From positions 21,426,069 through 21,490,068 of the forward strand of contig CM065699.1 in assembly GCA_017654935.2 (NCBI GenBank): 64,000 bases of DNA. The letters run 5' to 3'. A program made the position numbers and the translations under genes. The notes under the pieces are model-generated. The model was not told where the DNA came from. It did not search any database and saw nothing but the letters and a program-made list of their open reading frames with translations. Origin of the DNA: Phymorhynchus buccinoides (lineage: Eukaryota; Mollusca; Gastropoda; Neogastropoda; Raphitomidae). Of the stretch, positions 1-31,112 are shown one piece after another (position 1 is the first letter of the stretch; each line of letters begins with the position of its first letter).

Positions 1-1850
1 AGGCAAACCTTTCACTGGCAAATCACTCTCTCACTTCTCTCCTGTCACCGAAGAAGATGTGTTGATGATCTTGAAAACGTCTGCACCCAAAACATGTGAC
101 CTTGACCCCATTCCCACTTCTCTGCTGTATGAATGTTTGGATGTTGTGTTACCTGTACTAACCAAAATAATCAATGATTCACTGTCTTCTGGTCTCTTTC
201 CTCATGTCTACAAAACTGCCATTGTCAAACCTCTACTCAAAAAGCCCTCACTAGACCACAATGATTTAAAAAGTCTCAGACCTGTCTCAAATTTATCTTG
301 TGTGTCAAAGATCATAGAAAAGATTGTTTTCTCACAGCTTTCTGACCATCTCAATTCTAATGATTTATTCAATCCTTTTAAGTCAGCTTACAGACCAGGT
401 CACAGTACTGAAACTGCTTTAGTAAAGGTTGTTAATGATCTTCTTCTTTCTCTTGATGAAGGAAAACTCAGTTCTGACTCTTTTGGACCTTTCAGCAGCG
501 TTTGATACCATTGACCACAACACTCTTCTTTCTCGTTTTGGAATCTGTCGTCGGCATCAGTGGTACAGTTCTCCAGTGGTTCACCTCTTATCTTTCTAAC
601 CGTATCCAGATTGTTTCCTTTCATGACACCAACTCTGCCCCAGCCTCTGTTTCCTGTGGTGTGCCACAGGGATCAGTCCTGGGGCCTGTTCTATTTGTTC
701 TCTACACTTCTCCTCTTTCAGACGTCATGTCCCAGCATTCAGTTCTCCATCACTAATTCGCTGATGATACCCAACTGCAGAAGTCTTCTAAGCCTAATGA
801 AATTGATGATCTAGTTTTGTCCATGCAGGACACTGTTTTGGATGTCAAGTCATGGATGACCTCCAAAAAATTGAAACTCAATGATGATAAGAGTGAGGCA
901 ATGATCGTTTCCACTCAGAGAAGTTCCACCTCTGTTCAGGTTCCTGAATCTTTTATCACTGGCGATGCTACTGTCCCTTTCTGTCAATCAGCTAAAATCC
1001 TTGGTGTAACCCTTGACAGTCAGCTAACTATGGTCATTCATGTCATGACTCTGATTCGTAATGTGAACTTTGAACTCCGTCGTATTAGTGCCATTCGTCA
1101 CTATCTCACAGTTGAAGCCACCAAGACTCTAGTGTCAGCTTTTGTGCTGTCTCGCATCGATTATTGCAATTCCTTACTTGTAGGCTGTCCTCAAACCCTC
1201 CTCAACAAACTTCAGAAAGTTCAAAACAATGCAGCTCGGTTAATCCTTAAAGTCCCTCGTACAGACCACATCAAACCCCACCTCAATACCTTACACTGGC
1301 TTCCAGTCGAGGTAAGAATAAAGTATAAAATTACTTGCCTGTTTCAATGCTGTCCATTCATCTGGTCCTGCCTACCTCTCTGATCTCGTTCACCTGTACT
1401 CACCCTCCAGGTCTCTCCGTTCCTCTTCTGACAAACTTATCCTTTCTATTCCTCGTACAAACACTAAGACATATGGTGAACGTTCATTTTCTTTTAGCGC
1501 CCCTTCTGTCTGGAACACCCTACCTATGAACTTCGTTCTGCTAAATCTTTCCAATCTTTCAAAACCGCTCTTAAAACTCACCTCTTCCGGCAATACCTCT
1601 GATTTCTTCCTTGTCCTGTTTCCTGCCTTAAAACTATGTTCCGCACATTGTGTGTGGGTGTGTGTCGCGCGCGTGGATGTGTGCGAGCGTGCGTGTTGTG
1701 GCTATGTGCATGTTTTGATGTATATTGTTAATATTGTAGTAGCTTATGGTCTATGTATTTATTTAAATAATGTGTGAAGCGCCGTGAGCTCATGAGAGAA
1801 AGGGCGCTCTATAAATGTTAATTATTATTATTATTATTATTATTATTATA
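1..1850 (+). mobile_element. L2/CR1-type LINE, 3' part of ORF2 plus 3' tail (decayed)
   Basis: Reverse transcriptase motifs are visible across several frames: a DLSAAFDTID catalytic block near 495-520, GVPQGSVLGP near 658-690, then FADDTQLQ near 757-780, and the C-terminal block FSFSAPSVWNTLP near 1490-1525. The frame is broken by a shift near 470, a stop inside HH*FADDT at 754-756, and shifts near 1345 and 1530, so it is inactive. The 3' UTR carries a GT-rich stretch, then a GCGC-bounded hairpin (about 1780-1815) and an (ATT)n tail ending near 1850. The same tail design recurs at 12.6, 23.2, 43.5, 54.8 and 55.3 kb. The 5' end lies outside the window. Confidence 0.85.
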
Positions 1851-2266
1851 ACCTGTTTTTGCCGATAAGAGAGCTTTGGTTTTGTATTATATTGTTGACA
1901 TTTCATGTGACGTTCCTTGGAGGAGCGGAGGTAGTGTCTGTTTGAATTTGTGATTTTTGTGACATTGGTTTATGTTGTTTTCATCACCAAAAAGTTAATT
2001 CTGACGTTTTGTGACTTTCTTCTCTCGGAATTGTATTGGGTGTTTTGTATGAGTTGTATACATAATTCTGTTTGCTTTGTCTTTAAATTGGTCTGCTAGA
2101 GTCCCTTGTTCCCTTTTCCCGTTTGACCTCCCTTGTGTTTGGAGAGTACACTTTGTACACTGCAAGCTGCCTAGTGTCTTTAGTCAGTTAACTTACTTTG
2201 TTATATTTTTATATGTGTTAAAGTATTATATTGTGAATCAAAAGAGTGTTAAATATTTCTAGCATA
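1851..2266. other. No gene seen; possible 5' UTR of the following LINE
   Basis: AT-rich sequence without a recognisable ORF lies between the tail of the first LINE and the start of the next LINE reading frame. It may be the 5' UTR of the latter; nothing else is recognised. Confidence 0.4.
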
Positions 2267-4808
2267 ATGCCTCCTACTGTAGATACGTGGCCCTCTAAGA
2301 ACAGGATTCGAGTAGGTTATCTTAATATTAATAGTGCAAGAAATAAGCTTGATGACATCACAACAATCTTACATAATAATGGGAATAATTTTCACATCCT
2401 TTTTATAGCCGAATCTAGACTAACAAACATTATTCCTGATAGTGATATGGCAATGCCTAACTATGACATAATTCGGCTCGATCCTATTTTACCTAAATCA
2501 ACTGGCTTACTTTTATACTGTGCTAAATCGGTGAACTATGAAAGGCTAACAATTCTAGAAAACTTCAATGTAGAATCTGTTTGGATAGAAATTAATCTTA
2601 AACATTGTAAACCCGTCATGGTTGGTTTTATATATAGAAATCCAGCCGAGACCGCTGACTGGTTTGATCGATTTAATCCTATGATGGATGCAGCTAACTT
2701 TGATTCCAAAGAAATTATCATTTTAGGTGACTTTAACATTGATTTGACAGTTCCGGGTATTAAATGGCCTCATATTTATGCTACTCATGGACTAGAGCAA
2801 ATTATAGACAGCCCAACACGCATAACAAAAAACACTGCATCTTTAATAGATCACGTATACGTTAATACTAAATCGAATATAATTGAAATTTGTTCTGTTC
2901 CAACGGGTTGTATGACCATTCTTCTGGTTGAAAAAGGGTGTAAAGATTCCTAAAACTGGACATAAAAAAATCTATTATAGATGTTTTACCCACTTTAATG
3001 AAAAAGCCTTCATAAATGATTTGCTTAACTCAGGAATAGATTACGTCTACCAAATTAGGAATGCTGATGATGCTGTTGATTTTTGGATTATTCCTTCGTT
3101 TCCGTATATAACAGACACGCTCCTTTTGTAAAGAAAAGGGTTAAACATTCCATAAAACCACCCTGGATCAATAAGGAGATTGATGATGCCAGATACAAGC
3201 GAGATCATTTTGATAAAAATAATAAAAAAGAAATTAGAGAAATAAGAAACAAGGTAAGCTCAATGAAACGGAAAGCAGAGAAGGAATACTACCAAAATTT
3301 AATATGTAGCTCACAAAACGCTAAATCAATATGGAACGCCATTAACCTGCTGACGAATAGTTATTATAAAAAGCAAGATCCAATAAACGATATTTCATCT
3401 GATGATCTTAACATACACTTTGCAAATGTGGCTAATGATGTTATAGTGAATGATAAAACCAACGAAAACGATTTACAAAAGCTCCAAGAATTCTGTCAGT
3501 CAAAAAACATCCAATCGTCTTTCACTATTCCATTCATCTCAGTTAACGATGTGCTTAAATCATTATTGTATTCTAAACCATCTGGAACTCGTGATTTGGA
3601 TGGAATTGATTGTAAGATATTAAAAATTGCTGCCTTCGCTATTGCTGATTCGCTCACTTACATCTATAACCTATGCATAGAAAACAACAACATTTCCCTC
3701 AAAGATTTAAGCTAGCTAAAGTAATTCCATTATACAAGAGTGGTGGTCGTAACATTCCATCTAACTACAGGCCAATTTCAATCCTAAGTATTATATCAAA
3801 ACCTTTAGAAAAGCATGTTCAATCTCATCTGTATTCTCATCTGGCTAAGTACGATTTACTGCACGAAAATCAATCTGGTTTTAGGGAAAATCATTCCTGC
3901 CACACATCTTTAATACAGCTTATTGATAAATGTCTTTTTAATATAAATAATAACGAATTCACAGGGGTGTTATTTATAGATTTCTCTAAAGCTTTTGATG
4001 TCATCAACCACTCACATCTTCTTACAAAGCTCACTCATTACCACCTATCTGATGGATCTTTAAATTTTATTTCATCTTTCCTTACTAATCGCCAACAACT
4101 TGAAAATAATTCCAAAAGGTCAAACCTAACCCGTTGAAGCATGGAGTTCCTTAAGGGTCAGTTTTAGGACCCCTCTTTTTCTCTATCTATATAAACGATT
4201 TACCTTTATATCTTAATTGTTGTAGCAAGATGTTCGCCGATGACACTTCTCTACAATCGAACAGTGGTAATCCTAATGAACTAGTAGTTAACCTGCAAAG
4301 CAATATTGACAGGCTGGTCAATTGGACAGAAACGAACCACATGGCTCTAAATGCAAAGAAAACTAAATGTATGTATATTACCACCCGTCAGAAAAGGCAG
4401 AAGATGAATTCTACATTTCCTCCATTGTATGTCAAGGACCAATTAATAGAAGAAGTGTCATCACATAAGCCTGATAAGGTGCTAGGTGCTATCATGGTAT
4501 AATCACATAAATGAACTCGGAAAGCGTATTTCTAGAAGAATATATCAGTTAGCAGAAATAAAGAACTTTTTGGACCTTCACTCAAGAAAACTATTGTTCC
4601 ATGCTCATATTTTATCACTTGTCAATTATGCTTCCACCTTATGGGATAATGCTAGTGAATCTAATTTGAAGCAAATAAATCGTTTGCATAAAAGAGCTAT
4701 AAAACTAATACTTTTAAAATCAAATAGCCCGACTGCAAATGATTATAAACGTCTAAACATTCTTCCATTCAAAGACAGACTTATTTTCAATAAATGTTTA
4801 TGCATGTA

Positions 4809-5695
4809 CAGTGGAACCCGGTTATAAGGAAATCGAAGGGAGATAATTTTTTGTTTTCTTATATCCAGGTTTTCTTATATCCGATAATCAGATATAAGAA
4901 AACTTTTTGAATTTATTTTCTTATAACCGATTTGAATGGGAAATAAGGGGGAAAATAAAAGAGAAAAGGAGAAAAAATAAAATAAAAGACAAACAGAAAC
5001 GCAAAACAAAGACAAAATGCTTTTACCTAATTTGGTGCATGAATAAAAGGAAAAAATGCAAAGCAAAGGAGGAAAAAAAGAAAGAACAGAGCAGAAAATT
5101 AAAAACAAAAATGAAGGCAGACGTTGGTGTGAGTTGCATGATGAGCGAGCAAGATAGCGGAGAGCAGATGAATGAGTGGGTGTGGTGTGAGAGTAACATA
5201 TTTGTTTAAATGTAAATTTCTGTTTCTTGTTTTTAATCAATATTCTAATTTGGATGTATAACTCATTTTACACAGTGGAAGACAATTTTGTATTTGCGTT
5301 TGTACAATGCCAATGGACAATAAAGAAACTTGCGACTTATGACTCATGTTTTACATCATAAAATCAAAATACAGCAAAACTCGGTTATAAGAATATCGAA
5401 GGGAGATAATTTTTTGCTTATTACCATATCCAAGTTTTCCTATATCCGAAACTCGGACATAAGAAAACATTTTGAAGTTTTTTTCCTGATAACCAAATTG
5501 AATGGGAAAAGGGAAAAGAGAAAAGAAAAAGAAAAGAAAAGAAGGACAGAAAAACAAAATGAATAGAAAATCCTTTTTCCTAATTTGATGCATTTCTTAC
5601 ATCATAAAATCAAAATAGTCTACTAAGAAGAAGATTTAAAGGTGCCTACAACCACTCAACTAACAAGCTTTTTTGTTCTCTTTTTACTGTTATCA
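4809..5695 (+). mobile_element. TA-flanked TIR element, left part (copy 1)
   Basis: It begins with CAGTGGAACCCGGTTATAAG directly after TA at 4807-4808, inside the LINE ORF. It matches the complete copy at 19118-21637, whose other end is the inverse of this terminus. It is cut by the assembly gap. No transposase is present, so this is a non-autonomous element of Tc1/mariner/pogo style. Its TTAA at 5206-5209 is the unoccupied version of a site filled in the 19 kb copy. Confidence 0.7.
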
Positions 5696-6195
5696 NNNNN
5701 NNNNNNNNNNNNNNNNNNNNNNNNNNNNNNNNNNNNNNNNNNNNNNNNNNNNNNNNNNNNNNNNNNNNNNNNNNNNNNNNNNNNNNNNNNNNNNNNNNNN
5801 NNNNNNNNNNNNNNNNNNNNNNNNNNNNNNNNNNNNNNNNNNNNNNNNNNNNNNNNNNNNNNNNNNNNNNNNNNNNNNNNNNNNNNNNNNNNNNNNNNNN
5901 NNNNNNNNNNNNNNNNNNNNNNNNNNNNNNNNNNNNNNNNNNNNNNNNNNNNNNNNNNNNNNNNNNNNNNNNNNNNNNNNNNNNNNNNNNNNNNNNNNNN
6001 NNNNNNNNNNNNNNNNNNNNNNNNNNNNNNNNNNNNNNNNNNNNNNNNNNNNNNNNNNNNNNNNNNNNNNNNNNNNNNNNNNNNNNNNNNNNNNNNNNNN
6101 NNNNNNNNNNNNNNNNNNNNNNNNNNNNNNNNNNNNNNNNNNNNNNNNNNNNNNNNNNNNNNNNNNNNNNNNNNNNNNNNNNNNNNNNNNNNNNN
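5696..6195. other. Assembly gap of exactly 500 N
   Basis: The gap is flanked by near-identical sequence: 4488-5695 on the left repeats as 6196-7442 on the right. The exact length of 500 suggests a placeholder gap size. Confidence 0.98.
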
Positions 6196-6515
6196 GCTAT
6201 CATGGTATAATCACATAAATGAACTCGGAAAGCGTATTTCTAGAAGAATATATCAGTTAGCAAAAATAAAGAACTTTTTGGACCTTCACTCAAGAAAACT
6301 ATTGTTCCATGCTCATATTTTATCACTTGTCAATTATGCTTCCACCTTATGGGATAATGCTAGTGAATCTAATCTGAAGCAAATAAATCGTTTGCATAAA
6401 AGAGCTATAAAACTAATACTTTTAAAATCAAATAGCCCGACTGCAAATGATTATAAACGTTTAAACATTCTTCCATTCAAAGACAGACTTATTTTCAATA
6501 AATGTTTATGCATGT
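6196..6515 (+). mobile_element. Second copy of the LINE ORF2 segment (same as 4488-4808)
   Basis: It encodes the same NHINELGKR to LNILPFKDRL stretch as 4500-4800 with only a few substitutions, and shares the same deletion junction (GCTATCATGGTATAAT). It is probably a false duplication across the gap; see findings. Confidence 0.8.
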
Positions 6516-8233
6516 ACAGTGGAACCCGGTTATAAGGAAATCGAAGGGAGATAATTTTTTGTTTTCTTATATCCAGGTTTTCTTATATCCGAAACTCAGA
6601 TATAAGAAAACTTTTTTGAATTTATTTTTTCTTATAACCGATGTTTGAATGGGAAAATAAGGGGGAAAGTTGAAAACAAATAAAAGAGAAAAAGGAGAAA
6701 AAAATAAAATAAAAGACTAACAGAAACATAAAACGAAGAGAAAAAGCTTTTACCTAATTTGGTGCATGAAAAAAAAATGAAAAAATGCAAAAAAAAAGGA
6801 GGAAAAAAAAAGAAAGAACAGAGCAGAAAATTAAAAACAAAAATTCAAGGCAGACGTGGTGTGAGTTGCATGATAACGTGAGCAAGATAGCGGAGAGCAG
6901 ATGAACGATTGGGATGTGGTGTGAGAGTAACATATTTGTTTAAATGTAAATTTCTGTTTCTTGTTTTTAATCAATATTTTAATTTGGATGTATAACTTAC
7001 TTTACACAGTGGAAGACAATTTTGTATTTGCGTTTGTACAATGCCAATGGACAATAAAAAAAATTGCGACCTATGACTCATGTTTTACATCATAAAATCA
7101 CCCCAAAATACAGCAAAAACTCGGTTATAAGAATATCGAAGGGAGATAATTGTTTTGCTTATTACCATATCCAAGTTTTCCTATATCCGAAACTCGGACA
7201 TAAGAAAACATTTTGAAGTGTTTTCCCTGATAACCAAATTGAATGGGGAAAAGGGAAAAGAGAAAATAAAAAGAAAAGAAAAGAAGGACAGAAAAACAAA
7301 ATGAATGAGAAAATCCTTTTTCCTAATTTGATGCATGTCTTACATCATAAAAATCAAAAATCGTCTACTAAGAAGAAGATTTAAAGGTGCCTACAACCAC
7401 TCAAACTAACAAGCTTTTTTGTTTTCTTTTTTACTGTTATCAAATGCGTACCTCTTCACCTTTCTTGTACTGAACTATTACCATTTACTGTCCACCCATG
7501 CAGATTTTTATCAATCGTTTGCTTTTGTTTATGTGGATTTTCATCCACATATTCAGTTATTTGTATTTATCTTCTTAAAGAAATGGATTGCCTTTTCCTC
7601 TCTGCCATTGCTGCTGAAAATAAAAGGCTGGACAGTCTCTCTACCACCAACACAAAAGTACAGGCACTCATAATTATATTTTTTTCTTCTGCTCAACATT
7701 TATTTTGCACAGAATACTGAAGGAAAGTATGGAATAAAGGAACAAAAACAACTCAATTAGTCTTGCAATCAAGTGCCTGTACTGTTTAGACTGTCTGTGA
7801 CGCAACTGGTATGAGGTAAACTTTCCCTTTTTGGAATGACTTCAATTTTCTTGGAACATCCTTTCAGTTCAGGTCCAACTCACTTTTAAAGACACACTGA
7901 CCCAACACGATTAAGTCCCTTTGTTTTTTTTGGGTAGCTGTGACCCACATACAAATTCCCACAACTTCAAATTGAGGTTGCTCTTTAAATGTTTCGTTTT
8001 CAATTTGGGGGCATTTGTATGGGAGTCAAACCTGGTCAAAACAAGATTTCGTACCAGCTATAAGAGGGAAAACATGTGGAACCCGTGATTTTAACATGTG
8101 ATCTGGTGGGTCTTTAAGAAAATGTTTTCAATGGTAATTCGCTTATAAGAAAATAGAGCTCGCTTATAAAAAAAAAATGAACTGCAAACCAACTCTCTTG
8201 TATGACATACTTTTCTTATGTCCAAGTTTCCAA
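6516..8233 (+). mobile_element. TA-flanked TIR element, copy 2, right end missing
   Basis: It starts with the same CAGTGGAACCCGG terminus after TA. It is collinear with 19118-21070 except for the missing TTAA insertion, and ends abruptly near 8233, where the LINE ORF resumes. About 580 bases including the right TIR are absent. No coding capacity is recognised. Confidence 0.7.
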
Positions 8234-8357
8234 ATTAGCTTTTAAACAACATTTCAAAAAGTATATGATTGATAAATTGTAAGGAAAACTATCCTATGGA
8301 ATTCCTTGTACGTATGTAGGCCTACATATTCTAGTGTTCAAGTGACAAGTTCTTGTA

Positions 8358-8715
<358 letters not shown>

Positions 8716-9035
8716 CTCTCCCTCTCTGTTTTTATTATTTTCGGTGTCTCTGTTGGTCTAGCTGTCTCTTTGTATCAATCATTATTTTCTTCCATCTTCT
8801 CATCTTTTTGATCACATTTGTCCATACGTGTATGTAATTATTATACTGTGCGTGTGTGATATATGTGTATTATTCCCATATCTATTGATGGCGGCTTGAT
8901 TGTTTCTCCAGTTTTCGTTGTTTTTATTTGCTTCAGTTGTGTTTCTTGTTAATTTATGACGACAGGATGAAAAAAAGCTTTGTTTAGCTTATTCTTTTAT
9001 CGTCATTAAAGATCATTTTGACTTGACTTGACTTG

Positions 9036-9395
9036 ACAAGCACGCACGTACGCACGCACACTTTTGCACGCGCTTGTGAGCACACACACGCTTCACACAT
9101 ACGCTGTGCAAGCACCAAAATAGAAAACACACCGATCAAACCAAACAAACAAACAGACATGAACAAGTGCAATAACTATGCTCTACGCCTTACACAGAAT
9201 AGATGGAGCGTAGTAATACATGGACATGGCAACAGCTCTAAACATAATGCAACTGTTTTTCTTTTTATTGAAAGAATGTTCGCATATACAGGGATAGTTG
9301 CTTTGAATTGGGCAAGGGTTTTTTTCAAACATGTATAAGCATAGCAATCAATTGTTGATTCAAGAAATGCAATTTGTCCAGGACACACACAGGGA
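9036..9395. other. No gene seen
   Basis: It begins with CA/CG-rich degenerate microsatellite sequence; otherwise nothing is recognised. Confidence 0.4.
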
Positions 9396-9412
9396 AGGAG
9401 AGAGAGAGAGAG

Positions 9413-9467
<55 letters not shown>

Positions 9468-9484
9468 GAGAGAGATGAGAGGAG

Positions 9485-9545
<61 letters not shown>
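9396..9545. repeat. (GA)n microsatellite
   Basis: Imperfect then perfect GA repeats. Confidence 0.95.
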
Positions 9546-9547
<2 letters not shown>

Positions 9548-9680
9548 GTTGAAAATGCAAGGAGCACGAAATCAGTTTATGCGCCAGCAGTTTTATTTCA
9601 TTTCACGCGGGCAAATACACAAGCAATATCATATTAAAAATAAAATAGAAAGCAAAGCAGCAGCCGCAGTATTAACTGAC

Positions 9681-26782
<17,102 letters not shown>

Positions 26783-27513
26783 GGTCACCAACATCACTGC
26801 TCTCTGCACTGGTCACACGGTGGTCACTGCACTGGTCATCACACCTTCATTGTAGGAAAATCTGTCCACGGTCAATTATGACTTTCCGGACAACTAAAGA
26901 TCAAATTGTAGATACTTCAACGGCGAATGCTCAACAGCGTAATTTGCAAAGATGCATCGATGTTTTTACACGATGCATACAAAAAGCTGGGACTCTCTGC
27001 ACACATAAACAATGCATTTTGTTTCTGAATGAAAGTATAATTGTGTAAATCAAATGATTGCATTCGATTTTTTTTTCCACATTTAAACTACACCATTTGA
27101 TGAACGACCTTTCCCAGTAACTCAATCGACCATATGCCACGGAGGAGCGACCTTAAATTTCAACTGAAGGCTTTGAATAAGAAAGTTCATGCAACTACGG
27201 GCAAAACATGCGGGCAAAATTGTGGTCAGACACTTAGTGAAACTTTATGTCTATATAAGTATATAGACTGCAGTACGATCGCCGTGGCAAATACCCTATT
27301 CTTCAGCATCAAAAGTACACCAACCGGTCAGCAATATATGTGAATAATCACAGTTCCTCACTACAATAACACAAACCGATCCTTTACTATTACCCTGCAA
27401 TGTACAACTACATTCCAACAGTTTCTAGCTCAAGTATTGAATCGTTTACAACACAGAAACATGGAGGAATCGTTTTTCTGTGCACTCTTTCGGTCGCACT
27501 GTCAATTTATATT

Positions 27514-27765
27514 TTAACCCTTTCACCGCCAAAGTCGCATTTTAGCACCACAGTGATTTAACACCTATGTCACTAAAAGGCATCAAATTGGGGTCTATTG
27601 TCCAAAGACCCTATTGTCTTAGTTTTGGGAAGTAAAGATATAAGCTTACCTTATTTTATATATGCCACAGAAGAATCCCCAATACTGCAGATGAATTTTA
27701 TTCCCTACCCAGGTCAATTTAATTGACATTTTTGGCTGAAATATGGCTGGCGGTGAAAGGGTTAA
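27514..27765 (+). mobile_element. TTAA-flanked piggyBac-type MITE, family A
   Basis: TTAACCCTTTCACCGCCA at the left and TGGCGGTGAAAGGGTTAA at the right, 252 bases including the TTAA duplications. Confidence 0.9.
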
Positions 27766-27949
27766 AGCAAGCAATCCGATATATTAGTTGCACAAGGAAG
27801 TAGAATATGCACGTATTATTCTGGGTGCTTTTACAACTTTGCTGAAAAGGCGACGGCACAGACGGCACAGTGACAAAATACAAGGAACAAAATCAGTTAT
27901 GCGTTCAATGGTTCGCATGCAAATGCCTGGAAGATTGGTTACGATCTAT

Positions 27950-28290
27950 GTGTGTCTGTGGGTTTTTTTGGTGCGTGTGCGTGTGTGCATACGTGCGTCC
28001 GTGCGTGCGCGCGCACGTGTGTGTATGCGTGTGTGTGTATGTGTATGTGTGTGTGTGTGTGCGCGTGCGTGTGTGTGTGTGTGGTGTGGTGGTGTGCACG
28101 CATGTGCACGTGTGTTGTAGCATGATTGTGAATGTATGTGTCAATATGTGTATACTTCTGCGTCAGTGCAAGACAGAGAGAGAAGGGGGGGGGGGGGGGG
28201 GAGAAATGGGAGTGAGAGAAATGGAGAAGGCAGAAAGGTATAAGCGTATGCGTTTGGGGGGTGGGTGGAGGGGAGGGGGTGCGTGCGTGC

Positions 28291-28333
<43 letters not shown>

Positions 28334-28370
28334 TGCGTGCGTGCGTGTGTGTGTGTGTGTGTGTGTTCAC
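27950..28370. repeat. (GT)n-rich tracts with a poly(G) run at 28187-28201
   Basis: Degenerate GT repeats at 27950-28120 and 28284-28366. Confidence 0.9.
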
Positions 28371-28663
28371 TGCAATGTGTTCAACGTACATTTTATATTT
28401 GAAAAAAAAATCCTAGTGAATGTTATTTGTAACATCTTTTTTTTTTTTAATTGTACATATGTGTGCATGTAGACCACAGTCTCTCTGAACAAATCAAAAG
28501 ATCGTACACATACGGAAATGAGTAGTTTGGGCACAAACTTGTCAGGTGAAGAGTGTAAAGAAGGGAGATAATCATCTCACAGACCCGCTGTATCCTTCGT
28601 CCTCCAAATAAGAACAAACAAACAATTTGAAAAAAATCCATGGAAAAATAATACTATTTTAAA

Positions 28664-29776
28664 AATTGGGGTGGCGTGTGTTGTTTTGCTTTCGCATTTT
28701 TTATTGCATAATAGGCCTACTATAGTGTAGAATGGCACAGTGACAGAGGTACGCGTTTGCTCTTCTAGATAGATCATGGTGACCTTGGCTTTGTGAGCAC
28801 TGGCATTGTCATGCAGGAGCATTGTTTTGCAGGTACCAACGGTTGGGCGCTGCTCACAGACAGACCCAGCCACTTTTGGCAAAACTGTTCCAACATAATA
28901 GCTGGCAGTGAGTGTGCATTTCTCTGGAAGTATGTCGACTGTTACTGAGCCTTGGGTGCTGAAAAAAATGGAGAAAAGCCTCTTCCGACTCTGAAAAGAT
29001 GGACAAAGAACAACTGGTCTCTCCTGGTCAGCACTCACCCACGCCATATTTGACCGCTTGCTTGGGATGCCATAAAATGACATCCAAGTTTCATCTCCAG
29101 TGACTACGTCACACAGCCGTTTTGGGCCATTTGGCTCAAACATCTCCAGCAATTTCTTGGCACACAAAACCCTCTGCTTCTTTTGTTGATCTGTCAACAG
29201 GTGTGGTACCCATTTTGCAGCGATATGTTTTAGCTGAAGATCTTGACGCAGGATCCGTTCAACTGTACCATATGAAAGCCCATGTACGTGTTTCACTTAT
29301 CTCCCGAATTGTAATATGTTGGTTCTCTTCAACGGCTTTCTTTACAAACAGGATATTGTGCTCGTTCCTGGCATCACAAGGACGCCCAGAGCGGTATTCA
29401 TCTTTAAAGTCAGCTTTTCCATCCAACTTTGAAATTTTGAATCCATCTGCAAACTGTCCTGTGTGACGTACACTGGTCCCCGTACACAGAAATCAAATCA
29501 GTATGAATTTTGATTGGAGTCTCTCCAAGTTTGAACCTTGTAAAAACATAAAACCTCAGCTGTTCAGGATTTGGATCCATGTTTTTCAACCACAGTTCAT
29601 TACATCATATTTTCAATGACGTCATAGGTGATGAAATATTGTGACATAATTCATAGGCCGCGTATGCAAGCAAATAGGGAAAAGGCCAAGCTTTTATTTG
29701 ACATCTTACTTTTTTATGTACACTTGTCAGATGCAATATGGCAGGCCAACTGTCAAGACTTTTGGATCACCCCACG
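28664..29776 (-). pseudogene. mariner transposon with truncated transposase
   Basis: The minus ORF starts MDPNPEQLRFYVFTRFKLGE at 29580, shifts frame near 29390, and continues with the HTH region (YGTVERILRQDL), VTGDETW (first catalytic Asp) and LLHDNASAHKAK (second Asp). The part carrying the third catalytic Asp (D34D) is missing after about 28740. The 5' terminus lies beside TA at 29777-29778 with a TACGTGGGGTGATCC-type end. The 3' TIR is degenerate (GGGGTGGCG near 28668). It is inactive. Confidence 0.85.
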
Positions 29777-29799
29777 TATAATATTTTGCTGACCCAGCG

Positions 29800-29925
29800 A
29801 AACCGGTACTCAGCATTACCGGTACTTGGCGGTACCGGCACTAGACGTTGTCGGTACTAGGTGTTGCCGGTACTAGGCGTTATCGGTACTAGGCGTTACC
29901 GGTACCCGGGGTTGCGCTAGTACTG
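29800..29925. repeat. GC-rich minisatellite, unit about 19-20 bp
   Basis: Six or so degenerate units of the form ACCGGTACTAGGCGTT(G)TC; KpnI-like GGTACC and ACCGGT palindromes recur in them. Confidence 0.8.
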
Positions 29926-30419
29926 ATAACATTAATGGCTGCCTTGCCAGTGTTGGCACTGCTACAGCGACGGAATTTGCGGCCACAAAGTGAATTTTCA
30001 GGGATGTTAGACATTTTCCGACTAACTGACTCACAGCCTTCAATTGGCGAACCGAGGACACGTACTGTTCCCCTTTCGCTGCAGGTTTGTGTGGCCCTCA
30101 GGTTTTACGCCTGTGGGTCATCCCAGGCAGTTCTAGCTGAATCTGAATCGTAACGCTGAGCTATCCAACTGGATAATCATACAGCGTGGTTGTGGAGCAG
30201 CAGAAAGAAAAATAAAACAAAAAAAAAGAAGCAACTGAAAAGAAATGAACTAAAAATATAGAGATCTCCCCAGCGTTTCATGGCTCCAGTCAGGCCAATC
30301 CGGCTACCGTAGCGGCCTCCGGGGACAAGCCCCGACCGGCACAGCCCCAACACTTGTTGCTTGGGAGGGAGTGATAGATCTAGAATGAGTTCTTGGAGAC
30401 ACTGTGCATCTGTCACAGC

Positions 30420-30795
30420 CAACCGTCAGCAGGATAGTTGGGTGGGTGACAGATGCGTTGCTTGAGCAGGCCCACCAGTGGATTCACTCCAACTCACTAA
30501 GTATAATCAAGACCAACCATATCACATAGCAGACAATCACCATGATCAGGCATCAGGGAAATGGTAATAGTAATTGAGATTGGTCCTTCGGATGAGACCT
30601 GCAACCGAGGGCCCGTGTGCGAACGCACGCACAAGATCTTGCGCGCACGAGCCCATTCCACTATTCGGTACGAGTAGGCCGTGTGGGATGGATTACACGA
30701 ATTCACATAGCACGCACCCTGTGCGCTATTAATGGTCTGAATGAAGACCGGTGAGTGCGGGGCAGGATAAACATCCCCAACTTGCAGAAGAAGAA
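30420..30795 (+). mobile_element. SINE-like repeat with conserved core and (AAG)n tail
   Basis: It contains CCTTCGGATGAGACCTGCAA, the core shared with SINEs at 46.1 kb and (inverted) 57.6 kb, and ends in (AAG)n near 30785-30795. The stretch 30521-30580 is almost identical to the end of USB1 exon 1 (31274-31328). Confidence 0.6.
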
Positions 30796-31112
30796 GAAGA
30801 TATCAGTGTGTCAAATCTTGTGCGCACACACATGCACGCTCACACATGCGCACGCAAGCACACGCGCACACACACACATACGCACACGCACGCACACGCA
30901 CACACACACACACACACTACAAGCTATTATTTGTACAGTTTCATTTGTACAATTTTTGTTCAATCTTACTAAAACGACAATTGTTTAATGACATTTCAGG
31001 ATTGTGCCATTTAAGAACTTCACAAAGCTTGGTTGACTTGAGAACGAAAGTAAGCTTTTACACGAACTACGAAGGCTCTGCGTTTTGTTTGGTGCAACTC
31101 TTTGTGGAAATC

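Noticed and set aside
27134..27343. 69-codon ORF starting MPRRSDLK
   Set aside because: No domain, no splice context and no supporting neighbour; likely chance.
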